From Ascaris suum (lineage: Eukaryota; Nematoda; Chromadorea; Rhabditida; Ascarididae), in assembly GCA_013433145.1 (NCBI GenBank), contig CM024179.1, forward strand, positions 124,001 to 188,000: DNA of 64,000 bases, written 5' to 3'. The notes beneath the pieces were generated by a model that saw only the letters and a list, made by a program, of their open reading frames with translations, ran no database searches and had not been told where the DNA came from. This document shows positions 47,553-61,190 of this stretch, one piece after another; the stretch's first letter is position 1, and every line of letters starts with the position of its first letter. The position numbers were made by a program, and so were the translations under genes.

Positions 47553-50197
47553 GACATTGGACGTAACGCAGTATATTGCATCATGTTGCATTGTAAAAAA
47601 ACGTTCATAAGACTCTATTAGTAACTCGAACGGTGAGGGAACAAAAAATTATTTCGGGCAATTATAGAAGTGATATATAGGAAAAAGTCTGTTAGTGCCG
47701 AAGTATTACTTCTTTGTCGACTTGCTCATTAATGTGAGAAGGCAATTGAATTTACAAAGAAATCAGTGGAACACTGCTGTCGTGCAATATACGATCAATA
47801 TATCGATGCACTTTTATAAGATGGCTTGCAAGCGCAATTTTTTAGAATTAAGAATTGAATATCATTTGATAAAATGCAAAAGGGATTCTGCGATGAGAGG
47901 ACAGGCGGCACCCTATAAAAATATGTCATCTTTTCTAATTTTCTAGCATTAGAGCTCTTCCAATTTTTTTTCTATGGAACTGACGATGTATCGATGCAAA
48001 AATTTATGTAATATTTTTCTATTTTGCACTGCTACCTGCTAGCTGTAAACCATTTCGGAAATGAAACCGCAGATTCATGTACTATTGAAAATTCTTCATC
48101 TCAGGACCACAGTTCTTTGTTTAACGAGGATCAGGAAGGGGTTTGCAGAAACGTATCTTTCCTTTCAAGTATGCTGATCTCCGACATTTTTCAGAAATTT
48201 ACAACCAGCATAAGATATTTAATAGTGTTGTACAAGGAAGTCAAATCTTGGTTTGTTTTCTCATCCGACAGACAATTCCAAAATATGGCGAACGAAAAAA
48301 TTGTCGGTTATTCTTTCCTCAAGCCTCAAGCCTCGTCGCAAATTTGAGTGCTTTTCACATTGCACTACAATAAAATACCGCATATTCTTCGTGCACCGCA
48401 AAGTGTCTGTAAAAACGTATGTTTTTGTGTCCGCTTATCTAGCTGTTTCGAATCCACAAATCACAAATGCTGCGTTAGTAGATTTCAGTAATTGCAACAC
48501 ACGTAATAACCTCAGATCATCAATTTGCTTTCGAGTTAACGTCTTCCTTATGGGTTACTAGAATTCACTGTGAAAAGTGATACTGCCGGTCAGTTTTGTT
48601 CTACAACCATAAGTTCCATATTAAAACGGAATTTTTTGATGACAGCTTTGTACGTCCTTCGTAAGATTTCACTAGGCAATTTCTCATTGCTTTCTTCACA
48701 TTTTGCGCACCGTTTTGGACCAAATTTCGCACCGATCGAGAGGACCAAATTTCAAATGCCCGTATCCTCAAATCCCCTTCTCTACGTTTTTCCACTTGTT
48801 CGGATATATTGTTATATAAAAGAGAGAAGGGTAGAATGTGATGCACAAGGTATTTTTAATTCGATGATATTTCGATCCCTAGTTTACAAGACTGTAGTTA
48901 AGGTACCAAAGAAGTTCCGGCTCACGTGATGAGTCTGATAGTGGAAGACAGTTTACTCCTGTTTGGTGATTGACGGATTAAGACTTGGATGTTTGCTTTA
49001 AATCAATCTAAGATGATGAGTATTAAAGTTGTTTTCGAGAAGGATGAATAAAGAGCATAAACGAATAGGTCCCCGGATTGGGCAGTGGATAAGATCGTTT
49101 GAAGGAGACAGAGGCTTATTGCGGCAATCTAATTTTATTGCGTGTGAGGCATACACTCTTCGGTTAGCCGAGAGTGCTTGCAATCATCATGCTACTAACG
49201 TGTTCATACACATATACTCACACATACACTAATGAGTTGTCTTCTAATTGCATCCTACTTCGAACGATTGCAACGAGCGTTTCCTAAACCACGTGGAACG
49301 GATCATCGTCTCAAAAATATTTTCGCCTACTAAGCTGCTACCACTAAATAACCGTTTAGCTAAATGGTCATTATTGCAGATGCAGTGAAAACAACGATGC
49401 TTATGACACATTTATTATGTGCTCGTACAAATTTATTAGCAGAGCATACAGGCATTGAGGTCCGTATGTATGTACAATGCACGTAGGTCTGTCTGTTTGC
49501 TAGACAGTTTAAACATGGAAACCAATGAAGCTAGCCAACGTTATGCGATCTGGTGGCTGCCACGTGCACTAAAGATTTATCTCCTGCACAACCGACCTAT
49601 TAATCCACCAATTTCAGAGTTGTAGGCAATTAAAAGGATTAAAAAATTTGAATGCATCCTGTCATCGGTCGGTCTACATCTTGCGGTCGCCGAGATTTTG
49701 CGGTCTGTGGTCAGCGCAGTCGCCAAAAAATGAATTTACATGGAAGTTTTGTGCGGACGATCCGAACGAGCAAAATATGAACGTTATATTCCACGATTTT
49801 TATTAATTTTTCGCAACTTACGAAATGCTGATCTATTCGACGGAATGCAGTAACGCATATCATATCAGATTCTCTGAAACGCTTGTCGACTATTTTCGTT
49901 GCAAAAAGGCCCCAAACAATACAACGCCTTTAGAGTGGAGTCTCATTCTGTGCGAAAGGGATGGATAGAAAAAAGTTCGAATATAGGCAATGAGGGCACA
50001 TTTCAAAAAGCTCTGTCGAGAAAATCGATAACACAAGGAAATAAATAAATGTCCTTCTTGGCAGAGCATTTCTTGCGCTATCAGATTCATCTTTTGAACA
50101 TAAATAAGGCGAAAATCAGCATAAAAACAGTGCTTTGCTTAATGGTGCTGATGAGGTGCAAGAGTGCAAAGACTTCCGTTCTCAGCGGAGTGAACAT

Positions 50198-50263
50198 CGA
50201 ATAAAGCTGCTAATAATAGAAAAAGTGATTCGAATAAAGCTGCTAATAATAGAGAAAGTGATG
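50198..50263. repeat. 33-bp tandem duplication
   Basis: Two adjacent copies of CGAATAAAGCTGCTAATAAT plus AGAAAAAGTGATT, differing at two positions. It is located between HECT relic blocks 5 and 4. Confidence 0.9.
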
Positions 50264-50492
50264 TGTTACGTCGTAATGTTACAAACAGAGAAATCGGAAC
50301 GAGTACTTTTTGCAACGTATTGCAAAATGATAGAAACGAAATGCAATACTTTGGCCCCTATGAATTGTTGGGTATGACAACAAATATATCTTTGTTTATA
50401 AAACATATGTTTGTTATGTCTAACACTTCCTATATGCTGTTCATGTTATTCAATGTCCGTATAATTTGTTAACCGTAAAATGTACACAGGGA

Positions 50493-50500
50493 CATATGAA

Positions 50501-50565
<65 letters not shown>

Positions 50566-50571
50566 CATATG
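50493..50571. repeat. (AT)29 tract inside a 9-bp perfect inverted repeat
   Basis: CATATGAAC at 50493-50501 and GTTCATATG at 50563-50571 flank the AT tract (50505-50562), so the whole 79 bases can fold into a single hairpin. It may be an AT-expanded palindrome or a tiny MITE core. Confidence 0.9.
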
Positions 50572-50943
50572 GTGGAAAGACGTAAGTATTATACGGAATA
50601 TTTATTTTATATCTGCCCCTAATAAGTGGTTAAAAAAAGCTGCGGAAATTGAAAATGGTGATTTGAGAAGGGACGCTTGTCCTCATGTGACACAACGTGA
50701 AAAAAGATAATTTCATTTTCTGCGTAGATGACTCTCTAAATACAGTCTGAACTATGAAGTTCGTACTCTCGAGCTCTCGAGCGTTATATTCCCTCACATT
50801 ATTGGGAGGGGATGGGCCCAATGGTGAAAGAGAAAGTAGTTCAACCGATACTCTCGAGCTATCTTCCATCTAATCACCGTCTACTCTGAAACCTGCACAT
50901 TACGCTTTCACAAAAACTGCATATTGCAATTATTGTGGCTCAC

Positions 50944-51166
50944 CTTTCGTCATCTGCTTGCCCTGAAAACACTAAAGCCGAAAATAAACTATTCATCAAA
51001 GAAGTCGGCCAATCCTTCAGTGTAATATAACGACGAAACCAAACGAGAAGGATAAACTCATCTGGTGTAAATGAGCTGAGGTCGCTGATGATGATGACGG
51101 ACCAAAAACCGCGTCGGACGGCCTTCATTTCGCTGCACACCCCTTCAATCAGCTGCCCGTGTGCCA
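50944..51166 (-). pseudogene. HECT relic block 4 (N-lobe end)
   Basis: Acceptor TTTCATTAG, donor CGAAAG|GTGAGC. It encodes LIEGVCSEMKAVRRGFWSVI and then SDLSSFTPDEF and YITLKDW, matching the FRDGF-x-SVFPLSHL-x-x-F-PEEL signature before the hinge. The usual LLCG is replaced by ILLVW. The frame is open through this block. Confidence 0.75.
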
Positions 51167-52317
51167 CTAATGAAAAAATACTGTCACCTTGTTCAATTAA
51201 TTTCACTGCTGCTATATATGGCAATCAGCACTCGAATAGGTACGAGGTGCTCCAGCGAAAGTCACTTCATTCTTGTATCATCTTCAGAGCGAATTTTAGA
51301 ACATTTTTGGGTCGGTTTTACATCATTCTCGAGGTGAAAATGCTCTAAAAATTCAAAAACTCCCAGAAACTTCAAAACTGTTTGCGTTCCTCTTTCCTAT
51401 GTAAAAAAAAAAAATTATCTTGGCGCTTAAATGCCCACTCTTGCGAGTGGGAAATTCGATCAGAGACATGCATTAGTAGAAATTATTTCGAAATATGGTG
51501 CACGTAGGTACTCAAAAAGTAAGCAAAATGCTGCAATAGACGAATAGTGAGAGGCGAATAATAATATCAGAATAAAGGAAAACGATGAACGCATGACGGC
51601 AACCTTGATATATTGCATCACATTTGTCTTACTGATTCGCCGATTTTTACCACGTTCCATCAGCTCGAATGGCTCGTTTGCAGTAATCAATTCTTGTTTG
51701 ATTGAACATTCTTTCAGTACTCTTAATTTAAAATTTCTAAGTTTAATTTTAAAAACTGATAGGTGCCAAAATATTGTGCTTACAAAACTGCATTAGAAAA
51801 CTCCCGCCTTTGTCTTGAAGTGCCGAGCAAAACGTTATGAGCAATCGGCCTCCTACCTCCTCGCAAAGCTCATAATTTGTAAAAGTCCCCTCTCTCCTCG
51901 TAAGCAATAAACCATACTTAAGAGACGCGGCACAAAACGCCTATAATCATAAAGTCTATCGGAGATTTTCAAAAAAAGGGACCTCGCATCTCTAGCTCGT
52001 CATGACGCATTGACGGTTACTCTCAATTTTATCCAACAAGTAACAAGTAAGCGATGTCATCGGAGGACTGTCTACCCTAGTTAAATGCACCTGAAGTATG
52101 AAGTAGAATGCTTAGAAAACTTCCCTCCCTAAAAAAGAGTCATAGTTGACAAAATTTTATTATCCAACTTCAATTCAGGGAGCAAGTAAGAGAAGCTGTC
52201 AAAAAGACATTCAAACTATAAACAACGCTTGAATTGCAAATGAATTTGTTCTGAGGAGCAGATCTGTAGTCTAATACGAAAAAAGAACAACCCAAAGGAA
52301 TGGATAGCTTGCACTTC

Positions 52318-52483
52318 CTATATTGCAGAAGCAAAGTGCAAATGTAAGAGAATGAGTTCAGAAAGAGTAATCTGCTCAAGAGTTTCAAAATCATCGACAT
52401 CAGTGACGGCAAGCATGCGAAGTGACTGGTAGAGCGCTTTAACGAGCATCTCAAGACCAGCGAAACCAAAGTTCTTTTCCTTC
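52318..52483 (-). pseudogene. HECT relic block 3 (N-lobe)
   Basis: The frame reads EKNFGFAGLEMLVKALYQSL, then RMLAVTDVDDFETLEQITLS, equivalent to the EKTL-x-L-x-DL-x-x-VDP-x-L-x-x-SL-x-x-L stretch of HECT domains. The usual Asp-Leu and Asp-Pro positions have changed. It ends at a TAG with no recognisable donor. Confidence 0.65.
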
Positions 52484-54518
52484 ACGCAAATCTATTTGAA
52501 GAACACCGGGTTCAATGGCAAGTCCAGCTGCAACTCACACCACCTCTTTAACGCGCTTTCATCTTTTTCAATCGCTCTCTTTTAACTCGCCTTAAATAAA
52601 CAAGGGTATGCTCCAAAGCACCGAAACAAATGGCAACGAATGAATCAAATGACCTCTTCAAATCACAAAGCCTTTCACTCCAAGCTGCAACGCGACAGCA
52701 CAAAGGTGCGGCCATCATTACAAGGGGTTTAAAGCTTCACGCATCAAGACAAGTTAAAGCTTCACACTTCCGCCACCCTTCCAGCCAATGAATTCGTCCA
52801 TTCGCTTTATAAAAGGAACTGACAAATGACATGCATATCAGAGCAGCTTGCAGACACGCGCTTCTCTATTCCGATCACTTTCATGAAATGCAAAATAAAG
52901 ATATAATGTGCGCTTTCATGCGTTCATACCTTAACCAACTGGACCACTGGTTCAAATATTTTTAAAGTGTTTTCTTTCCCCACTACTGCGAAATCAGGAC
53001 CCTACCAACTGCGAAATATATGCCAACATTTTTGGCGATGACAGTTCATTTCGAAGTTGATGTTCGCATAACTAGTCATCTTATGAATTATAATACACCT
53101 GTAACTGTAGTTTCAGTACTTCTCTAGGTGGAACTTGCTGCGCAAGTTTTATAGCCGTTTGGATATTTGCACATTAGCAGGCCAATTTCTTACAATACGC
53201 AGACACGGAGTCGTTACAATACGCCGTGCAAGTGAAACCGAACATGAAATGTCCATTCTCGCAATACTCACCCATCCACTTTCATATGTTTACAATCGAT
53301 GCGTGTTATAGGATAAGTCCGTTAAGGTTTCGGTTTTTGGTTGCTTAAGGCAAACGGTTGCTACTTAAGGGCTTTTACATGTTTACGATTGTTGTTATGT
53401 TTATTTCCAGGATTCACTTCAAGCCCTTATAATGTTGTATACTATTTCAGGCCAAATATACAATGACCTGACGTGTTCAGGTCGTTTAGATAGCTGCGTG
53501 ACCGTCTGCCTCTATTCAAATTAAAATCTTTCCCAACTAGCGCACACGTCCCATCCATTCAGCTCATTAAGTGCCTGCTTATAAAAGTGCACGTTATCGA
53601 AGCCTCCAATTTAAAGAACTACTCAAATGCCGCTATTTAAAACCTTCTGCAGAAAGCAGTGTCCCTTTATAAACAATCCTTGTTTTTGGTACATACACTC
53701 TTGCTCTTCATGCCGTGATATTGTTTCCGAGCAGTGCTGTGTTGTTGTTACATAGCAGAGGCTGCACTATCTTAGACAATAAAGGATATCGAAGCAGTCC
53801 CTCGATATCTCAAGGAAACGTCGAACGTGAGAAGTTCGTCAAGCAAATGTAGGTCCTAGATTCCCAATCTCGTTTCGGATAGTTTCTGGATTTCGTTCCC
53901 GAAAAAATATTTAGTTTAGTGGAGATTTTTTTGTCATCCAGAAGCGCATCCATTAGTGATGGGTCTTTGATGTCATTTTAGCACCACATGCACTAGTGAC
54001 AGGTCTTTGAGTTGAACTTTATATGTTTCCCTCTAAGAGATACCCCTCAATTTTTCACCTACTCTCGTTTTCAGATAGCGATCTCGAACTCTCATAACTA
54101 AACTTTCTGTCGCAAACAAGCTATGGTCTGCCTTTCAAGTGGTATGTTGAACACGCCAGAGAAACTGTTAGATGGGAAGGTAATAACCCACTCCTTGATG
54201 CCCAATTGCGGCATCTATTAGAAGGTTGACCGACCGCAAAATTTCTAACACCCTCCCCGTTATGCATGCATAAGCAAGTCCATCAAAGGAAATAAACTGC
54301 CAAAATGAGCAGTTTGTGATAACGCTTGGGAAATCAAACAGTACAAAACAAGTTTTTGCACCTTGTCGAGTTCAGTACTTGCAAATAGCATATCACCAGT
54401 CAAAACCTTCTTCGAAGCTAGGCAGCGTCCCCACACGTTGCGTTTGTGGCGCCTAACTAAAGATCATGCTCCCAAAAACGGCAGGAAGTAACTAAATGGA
54501 ACGAAAATTAACCTTTAC

Positions 54519-54668
54519 CAATCGTACATCCATGAGGACCTGTGCCATGAAGCGACCGATGAACTCGAACTTTTTCAGGCGAGCAAGCTTTTGCTTTACG
54601 TTCCTCGAGTCTTGAAATCGTCGGATAAAGACCTTCCTCCGATCTCAGATACTCTCACTGTTCGCCTT
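54519..54668 (-). pseudogene. HECT relic block 2 (N-lobe)
   Basis: Acceptor TTCTTTACAG, donor CGATTG|GTAAAG. One frame reads GEQ-stop-EYLRSEEGLYPTISRLEER; the homology then continues one frame over as ARLKKFEFIGRFMAQVLMDV. One extra base in the A-rich stretch at 54,590-54,600 accounts for the switch. Confidence 0.8.
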
Positions 54669-55542
54669 CTGTAAAGAATATACAATGAGTGGAATAAATA
54701 ACGAGCAAGCAAGATCTGTTAACAGTACTTGAAGCTATCTATAAAGAGCCGATACGATGTCACTATAACCTTAAAATTCTGAAGGAAAGACGAAAATACT
54801 TCGGCTCCCAGTCGCTCTTAACCCTCTACGTACAAATTACTCCATCTGCATAATAGACCAGGAGGGAACAAGAGAAATGAGCTTACATTCAAATGCCCCT
54901 TTACAACTTAAAGCAATATCTTAACGACACATCGGTTGAAAAACACATGCTTTTTTCAACCCAAATATTACTGCACATTCTGATGCAAAGCTGCAACAAA
55001 CTTTGCACATCACGATCAATTTCTATTGATGAGCATAGCACATCATAATGGAGAACTACGAAAATATACGCACATACATATCCTTCTTAAACGGCTTCCC
55101 TATTTGAACGGTTTCATCCGTTTATTAGCCCCTTCATTATCGTCGCTTTGCTGATTATGTCGACAAATGGTTAGTGTCGTTACTGCTTGATGTGTCGACT
55201 TGAGTAGAAGCGCCGCCGAAGGAAACCTTTATCGAGGCAAGTCGAGCACACACAGCAACAACTGCACAAATGGCAAACATTGTGGCTTATAGTATCACAT
55301 TGTGATGAAACATCACATGTTCAATAAGCATCATCATGAAAAGATGATCTACAATCGAATGTCGCCTCGCGATAATATGTCGACGAATGGTCAAATGCGT
55401 GCGTCGCCTTCACTGCTGTCTAAAACAAGAGCACTTCATAAACGGCCACTGATTTGATCACTTTAAGAATGGAAAAAGGAATACACAGAGCAAATAACAA
55501 TCAACAGCCCATATCAAGAGCACTGGTGATGATCTGCCCTCG

Positions 55543-55722
55543 TCACAGTCCCACCGACTCCTTCTAAAGCTCATGGGACACCGCGGAGTAGAAATCAAGT
55601 GTGGGATCGGTGCCCGTGCCAACCTCGCCTTCGAAACTAACTTCTAACAGTGACCTGCAAAACACTGCGCGCTCAACAAGCCATCTAGCCCAGATCTCAT
55701 ATGAATCACGAGGGAGTGCATT
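55543..55722 (-). pseudogene. HECT relic block 1 (N-lobe)
   Basis: After acceptor ATCTTTTCAG the frame reads LPRDSYEIWARWLVERA, then LLEVSFEGEVGTGTDPTLDF and SAVSHEL, ended by TAG where homologues have Gln (ELQ). Reading on gives KESVGL and then TGA where homologues have Trp (GLWRG). Both changes equal single transitions, CAG to TAG and TGG to TGA. Confidence 0.8.
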
Positions 55723-56804
55723 CTGAAAAGATAAAAGAATTGCACCAAAAAAATGATCAGCACTGCACTGATCCAATGAAATATTTTCACAACTCATTCC
55801 ATATTCAAAAAACATGACCTACCTTCCAAATTTCCTGCAAAAACATTCATTTTTTTTTTCTATGACAGTGTAAAAGGGTAGGCGATTTGCTGCAACAGCA
55901 AACAAATTTCTTACTATTTTCAAATGTCTGCTGCTTCTTTCTCAGTTTACGGATCAGCTTGGAAAATGGCGCAGAGATAATTACCCTACAGTAGTACACA
56001 TTATAACCACCAAATTTCCTTGGTTTTATCGGTTCTCGAGTTGGATGTATCGCACATGTGGCAGGTACACACGCGTGTACGCATATGCAAAGAAAGCAAA
56101 TTTATGAAACCAACCAAACTTACGGAAATAAAGTGGACATAGTGCAATTAAAGGCAATCGAGGCTTCGTCGAACAATTAAAAGAGCCATTTTAATCTACA
56201 CGACACCCCTACGTACAGCATGTGCAATTAAACAATTAGAGATGCCAACGACGTCCCTCTCCCGTCGTATATTCCGCTTTGAACAGCAAGTGATGAAGCA
56301 CATCCACTGCATGTAAATGCCAACCTGTAACTTCCGAGACGGATCACTGCGCGTTCGGCTTGATGCAAAAGACCGTCACGTTGCACAGAGGTTTCTCATT
56401 TCTCGACGCCACGACCCACTCTGGCGGTATCGCTGCCCGATCATGTGCCCCCATTTGACTCAAAACATGCAACATTGCACGAATCACGACCGGATGCCGT
56501 ACAATAAAGCAGGCTGCGACGTGATCTAAACGTAAATATAAATTGACTGCAAGCGATGCTTAAAATGAGATGCGCGTAAAATGTGCACCATTCTTTTGCA
56601 CTATGGATTTTTCACTTCAGGGTGCTGCTGAGTGATGGGTTGACAAGAAAATGAGGTGCTCACTATTCGAGCTTAACCACTGCAGCAGTCGTTTTCAAAT
56701 TATTTAGGCCTTCCTTCAAGCATTTCAATAGTTTTATAGTTTATTTACAACGTCACCCCCTCTCCTCCCATTTCTCCGGCCTGCGATCTGCGAAACATAT
56801 CAGA
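55723..56804. other. Unassigned interval between the HECT relic and the AT array
   Basis: This is where upstream exons of the HECT gene would be expected. None was recognised; the only sizeable ORF (plus strand, 56,317-56,529) has no family motif. Confidence 0.5.
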
Positions 56805-59800
56805 GAGAATTGAATTCTATTTTAATAAATAAATAACTAAACTCTTGTTTGAACAAATAAAATCATAAATTATATTGAATATGTAAAGAAAATAAATTTG
56901 GTTTGGATAAAGAAATTAATTAAACTTAATTTGAAAAAAAAAATTAAATTTTATTTCAATATATAAATATACTAAATTATATGTGAACAAGTAAATGAAT
57001 TAAATTTTATTTGCACAATAAATAAAACAGTTTTTATTTGCATAAAAAACAAAAAATTTAATAAATAAATAAAATTAAATTTCATATGAATAATTAAATG
57101 AATTATCTTTCATCTAATAAACAAGTCAATCAAATTTTATGCAAATAGATAAATTATATGAATTCTATTTTAATAAAGAAACAAATTAACTTTGGTTTAG
57201 ATGTATGAAATAATTAAAAATTATCTAAAAAATTAATCAATTAGATTTCATTTGAATAAGTAAATTAATAAAACTTTATTTCAACAAAAAAAATTAATTA
57301 AACTTTACTGCAATAAATAAATATATTAAATTTTACTTGAATAAATAAACGATTTAGCTTTTGTTAGAATAAATGAATGAATTAAATTTCGTCCGAATAA
57401 GTTGATTAGTTGAAATAAATAAATAAATAAACTTTTATTTAAATAAATTAATTAATTAAACCTTATTTAAATAATTAAGACTTCGTACGGATAAACGAAT
57501 CAATTAGATTTTATTCCAATAAATAAATAAACTGAATGAATAAATAAATGAATAAATTAATTTTGAACAAAAAATAAATTTATTTGATTAAATAAATAAA
57601 CTAAATTTAATTTAACAAATAAATAACTTATACTTCGTTTGAATAAACGAATAAATCAAACTTCATTTGAAAAAATCAATGAGCTAACTTTTATTCGAAT
57701 AAGTAAACAAATCAAACTTTATATAAATAAACAAAATAACTGAAAATTATTTGTGTAAATAAATAAATTAAACTTTAATTGAACAAGTAAACAAATTTCA
57801 TTTTGTTTAAATAAATAAATGAATTAGAACTTCTATTTAAAAAATTAACTAAATTTTAGTTGAATAAGTAAGTAAAATAAGTCCTGTTTGAATAAATAAA
57901 TTAATGAAATTTTATTTGAATTAATAAATAAATTCGATTTCATACAAATAAATAAATAAATACTGTTTTATTTTAATAAATAAAAAACTACACTTTGTCT
58001 GAATAAATAAACAAGTCATATTCTACCTGAATGAACAAATAAATCAAATTTTATTTGAAAAAAAAAAATTAATTAAATCATATACGAATAAATCAAGAAA
58101 TTAAATTTCAACTGATGAAAAAAAAATCTATCAAACTTTATTTCAACAAGTAAATAAACCAAATTTTATTTAAGTAAATGTACAAACATAATTTTATTTG
58201 AATCAATAAATAAATTAAACTTTATATGAGCAAGTAGACAAATTAAATTTCATTTAAATAAATAGACTAATTAAATTTTACTTGAAGAAAGAAATTAATC
58301 GACAAATTAAATTTTAGTTGAAGAAAGAGATTAATCAAATTTGATTTCAATAAATAAATGAAACAGACCTTATGTAAACAAATAAGTCATTAAATATTAT
58401 TACAATAAAACAATTAATTGAATTTTATTTGAATAAGCAAATTAATTAAATTTTATTTGAATAAATAAATTAATGAAATATTATTTGAATAAATAAATAA
58501 AAGAAACTTTGATTAAACAAGTAAATAAGCCAAATTTTGTCTGAATAAATAACTAAAATAGGTTTTATACGAATAAATAAGTCAATTAAATTTTATTTCA
58601 AAAAAACGATTAATTAAATTTTATCTGAACAAATAAATAAATTGAACCTTATCTGAATAAATAAATTAATTAAACGTTATTTGAATAAATCAATTAATGA
58701 AAATTATTTCAACAAGTAAATAAATCAAGTTTTATTTGAACAAATAAATAAATCAAATTTTATTTGAAAAAAAGAAATTAACTAAATTTCACCTGACCAA
58801 AAAAAAATCATTAAATTTTATTCAACATTTAAATAAATTAAGTTTTGTCGGAATAAGTAGTTAAATAAATTTTATTTTAATAAGTAAATAAAATAAATTT
58901 TGTTTAAATTAATAAATAAACTAAATCTTATTTGAATTACTAAATACGTTTGAGTTTGATTGAATAAACAAACAAATCATGTTTTATTTCAACAAATAAA
59001 AGAAATTACGCTTTGTTTGAATAAATGAGCAAATAAATTTTATTTGAATATATAAATAAATCAAATTTTGCATGAATGAATAAACTAAATAAATGTTATT
59101 TGAATGAATAAATTAATTAACTTTTATTGAAATGAGTGAATAAAATTCCATTTGATTAAGTAAATAAATAAAATTTTATTTGAACAAATATTTGATGTCT
59201 ATTTGAATAAATAAAACGATTAAATTTTATTTGCATAAATAAAGTAATTAAATGTTACGTAAACAAATAAATTAATTAAATTTTATTTGAAAAAACAAGT
59301 AAATCAGGTTTTATGCGAACAATAAATTAATTAAATCTCATTTAAATGAATAACTGAACCAATTTTTATTTAAATAAGTGAATGAACTAAGTTTTATTTT
59401 AATAAATAAATAAATTATACTTTATCTGAATAAACAAATAAATGAAATTTTACTTGAATAAGTAAACAAATTATTTTCTTTCGAACAAATAAACTAATCA
59501 AATTGTATCTGAGTAAGCAAATAAATCAAATTTTATTTGAACGAATAAATTAACTACATTATATTTGAATAAATAGAAACTTAAATTTTATTTGAATAAG
59601 CAAATTAATTAGATTTTATTCAGATAAGTAAAGAAATTAAGTGTTATATGAATAAATAAATAACCCAACTTTTACTTAAGCAAGTAAATTAATTAAATTT
59701 TACTTGAATAAACAAATTAATTAAATTTCATTTAAATAAATTAGTTGATGACGTTTGTTTAAATAAATAAACAAATAAATTTTATTTGAATAAATAAATT

Positions 59801-61190
59801 CAACTTAATTCAATTAGTTGAAATTAAATTAAGTCAAAATGAAATAAAATTAGAACGAAATAAAATTAAGTTAAAATAAAATGAAAATAAAATAAAAATA
59901 GAATAAAAATAAAATAAAAATGAAGTAAAAATAAAATATAAATGACAAAAATAACATAGAAATAAAATAAAATGAAATAAAATAAAATAAAGAAAATAAA
60001 ACAAAACAAATAAATTAAGTTCATTTAATTCAATTAATTAATTGTTTATTTATTTAAGTAAATAATAAAAAAAATAAGCAAATAAATTCAATGAAGAAAT
60101 AAACTAAGTTAATTAGTTAATTAATTAAATAAATGAGATAAATAAATAAATAAGTAAATAAATCTTTTGTTAAACTCAAAACAAGTAAGTAATATCGCCC
60201 CTCCAATAAAACTTATAGAGCTTTTGTAAATCAAATTTAATTGTAAATAAATTAGATTTTATTTCAATAAATAAACTAACTAAATTTTATTACGAGTAAT
60301 GAAGTTAATTAAATTTTATTTGAACAAAAAATTAATTAAATTTTATTTCAAAAAGTAAATAAATCAAATTCTGTTAGATTAAATAAATAAATTGTATTTT
60401 ATTTCAATAGACAAATAAATTAAATTTTACTTGAATGAATAATCAAAATAAATCTTGTTCGATTAAGTAAAGAAATTAAGTTTTTAAGTAAGAAATTAAT
60501 TTTGTTCGATTAAGTAAAAACTTGGATAAATGACTAATTAAATTTTATCTGAATAAGTAAAAAAATAAATTTTGTTTGAATAAATAAATGAAATAGATTT
60601 TATATGAATTAATAAGTCAACTAAGTTCTATTTCAATAAATTAGTTAGATTAAATTTTGTTTGAATAAATAAATAAGCTAAATGTTATTTCAATAAATAA
60701 GTAAATCAAACTCTGTTTGAAAAAATAAGTTAATGAAATTTTATTTAAATAAAAAAATAAAATTATTTAAGTTAAAATAAATTGAAATGGAATAAAATCA
60801 GAGCAAAATAAAACTAAACTAAATTAAACCAAATTAAAGTAAAATGGAATTAAATTAAATTAAATTAAAACGAAAATTTAAAAAATAAAAATAAATAAAG
60901 TAAAAATAAAATAAAAATAAAATGAAAATAAAAAAATGAAGTGAAAATAAAATGAAAATGAGAAAGCAATAAAACAGAAATAAAATAAAATAAAATAAAA
61001 TAAAGCAAATAACATCAAACAAAATAAATAAATAAAATTAATTAATTAACATACTGTTCAAATAATCAAATAAATAAAGAAACTAAACAAATGAATTGAA
61101 TGAATAAATAAACTAAATCAATTAATTATTTTAATTAATTAGTTAATTAATTAATTAAAGAAATCAAATAAATAAATAAATAACAGTTGA
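56805..61190. repeat. Compound AT-rich degenerate satellite, 4.4 kb
   Basis: This is nearly pure A/T. The dominant unit is about 24-34 bases of the form AAATTTTATTTGAATAAATA plus AATTAATT, diverged between copies. Two modules can be seen: A (about 56,805-59,815), B (A-rich AAAATAAAAATG-like, about 59,816-60,012), C (TTAATTAATT-rich, to about 60,165); then a 65-base non-repeat spacer; then A' (about 60,231-60,760), B' (to about 61,020) and C' (to 61,190). It contains no long ORF and lies upstream of the HECT relic. Confidence 0.95.

Noticed and set aside
48024..48929. Run of four plus-strand ORFs
   Set aside because: They overlap in different frames, show no recognisable motif and no convincing splice connections; they fit chance in this base composition.
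54519..54668. A second intron explaining the frame change in HECT block 2
   Set aside because: The frame switch occurs within about 12 bases, too short for an intron; a single-base insertion is simpler.
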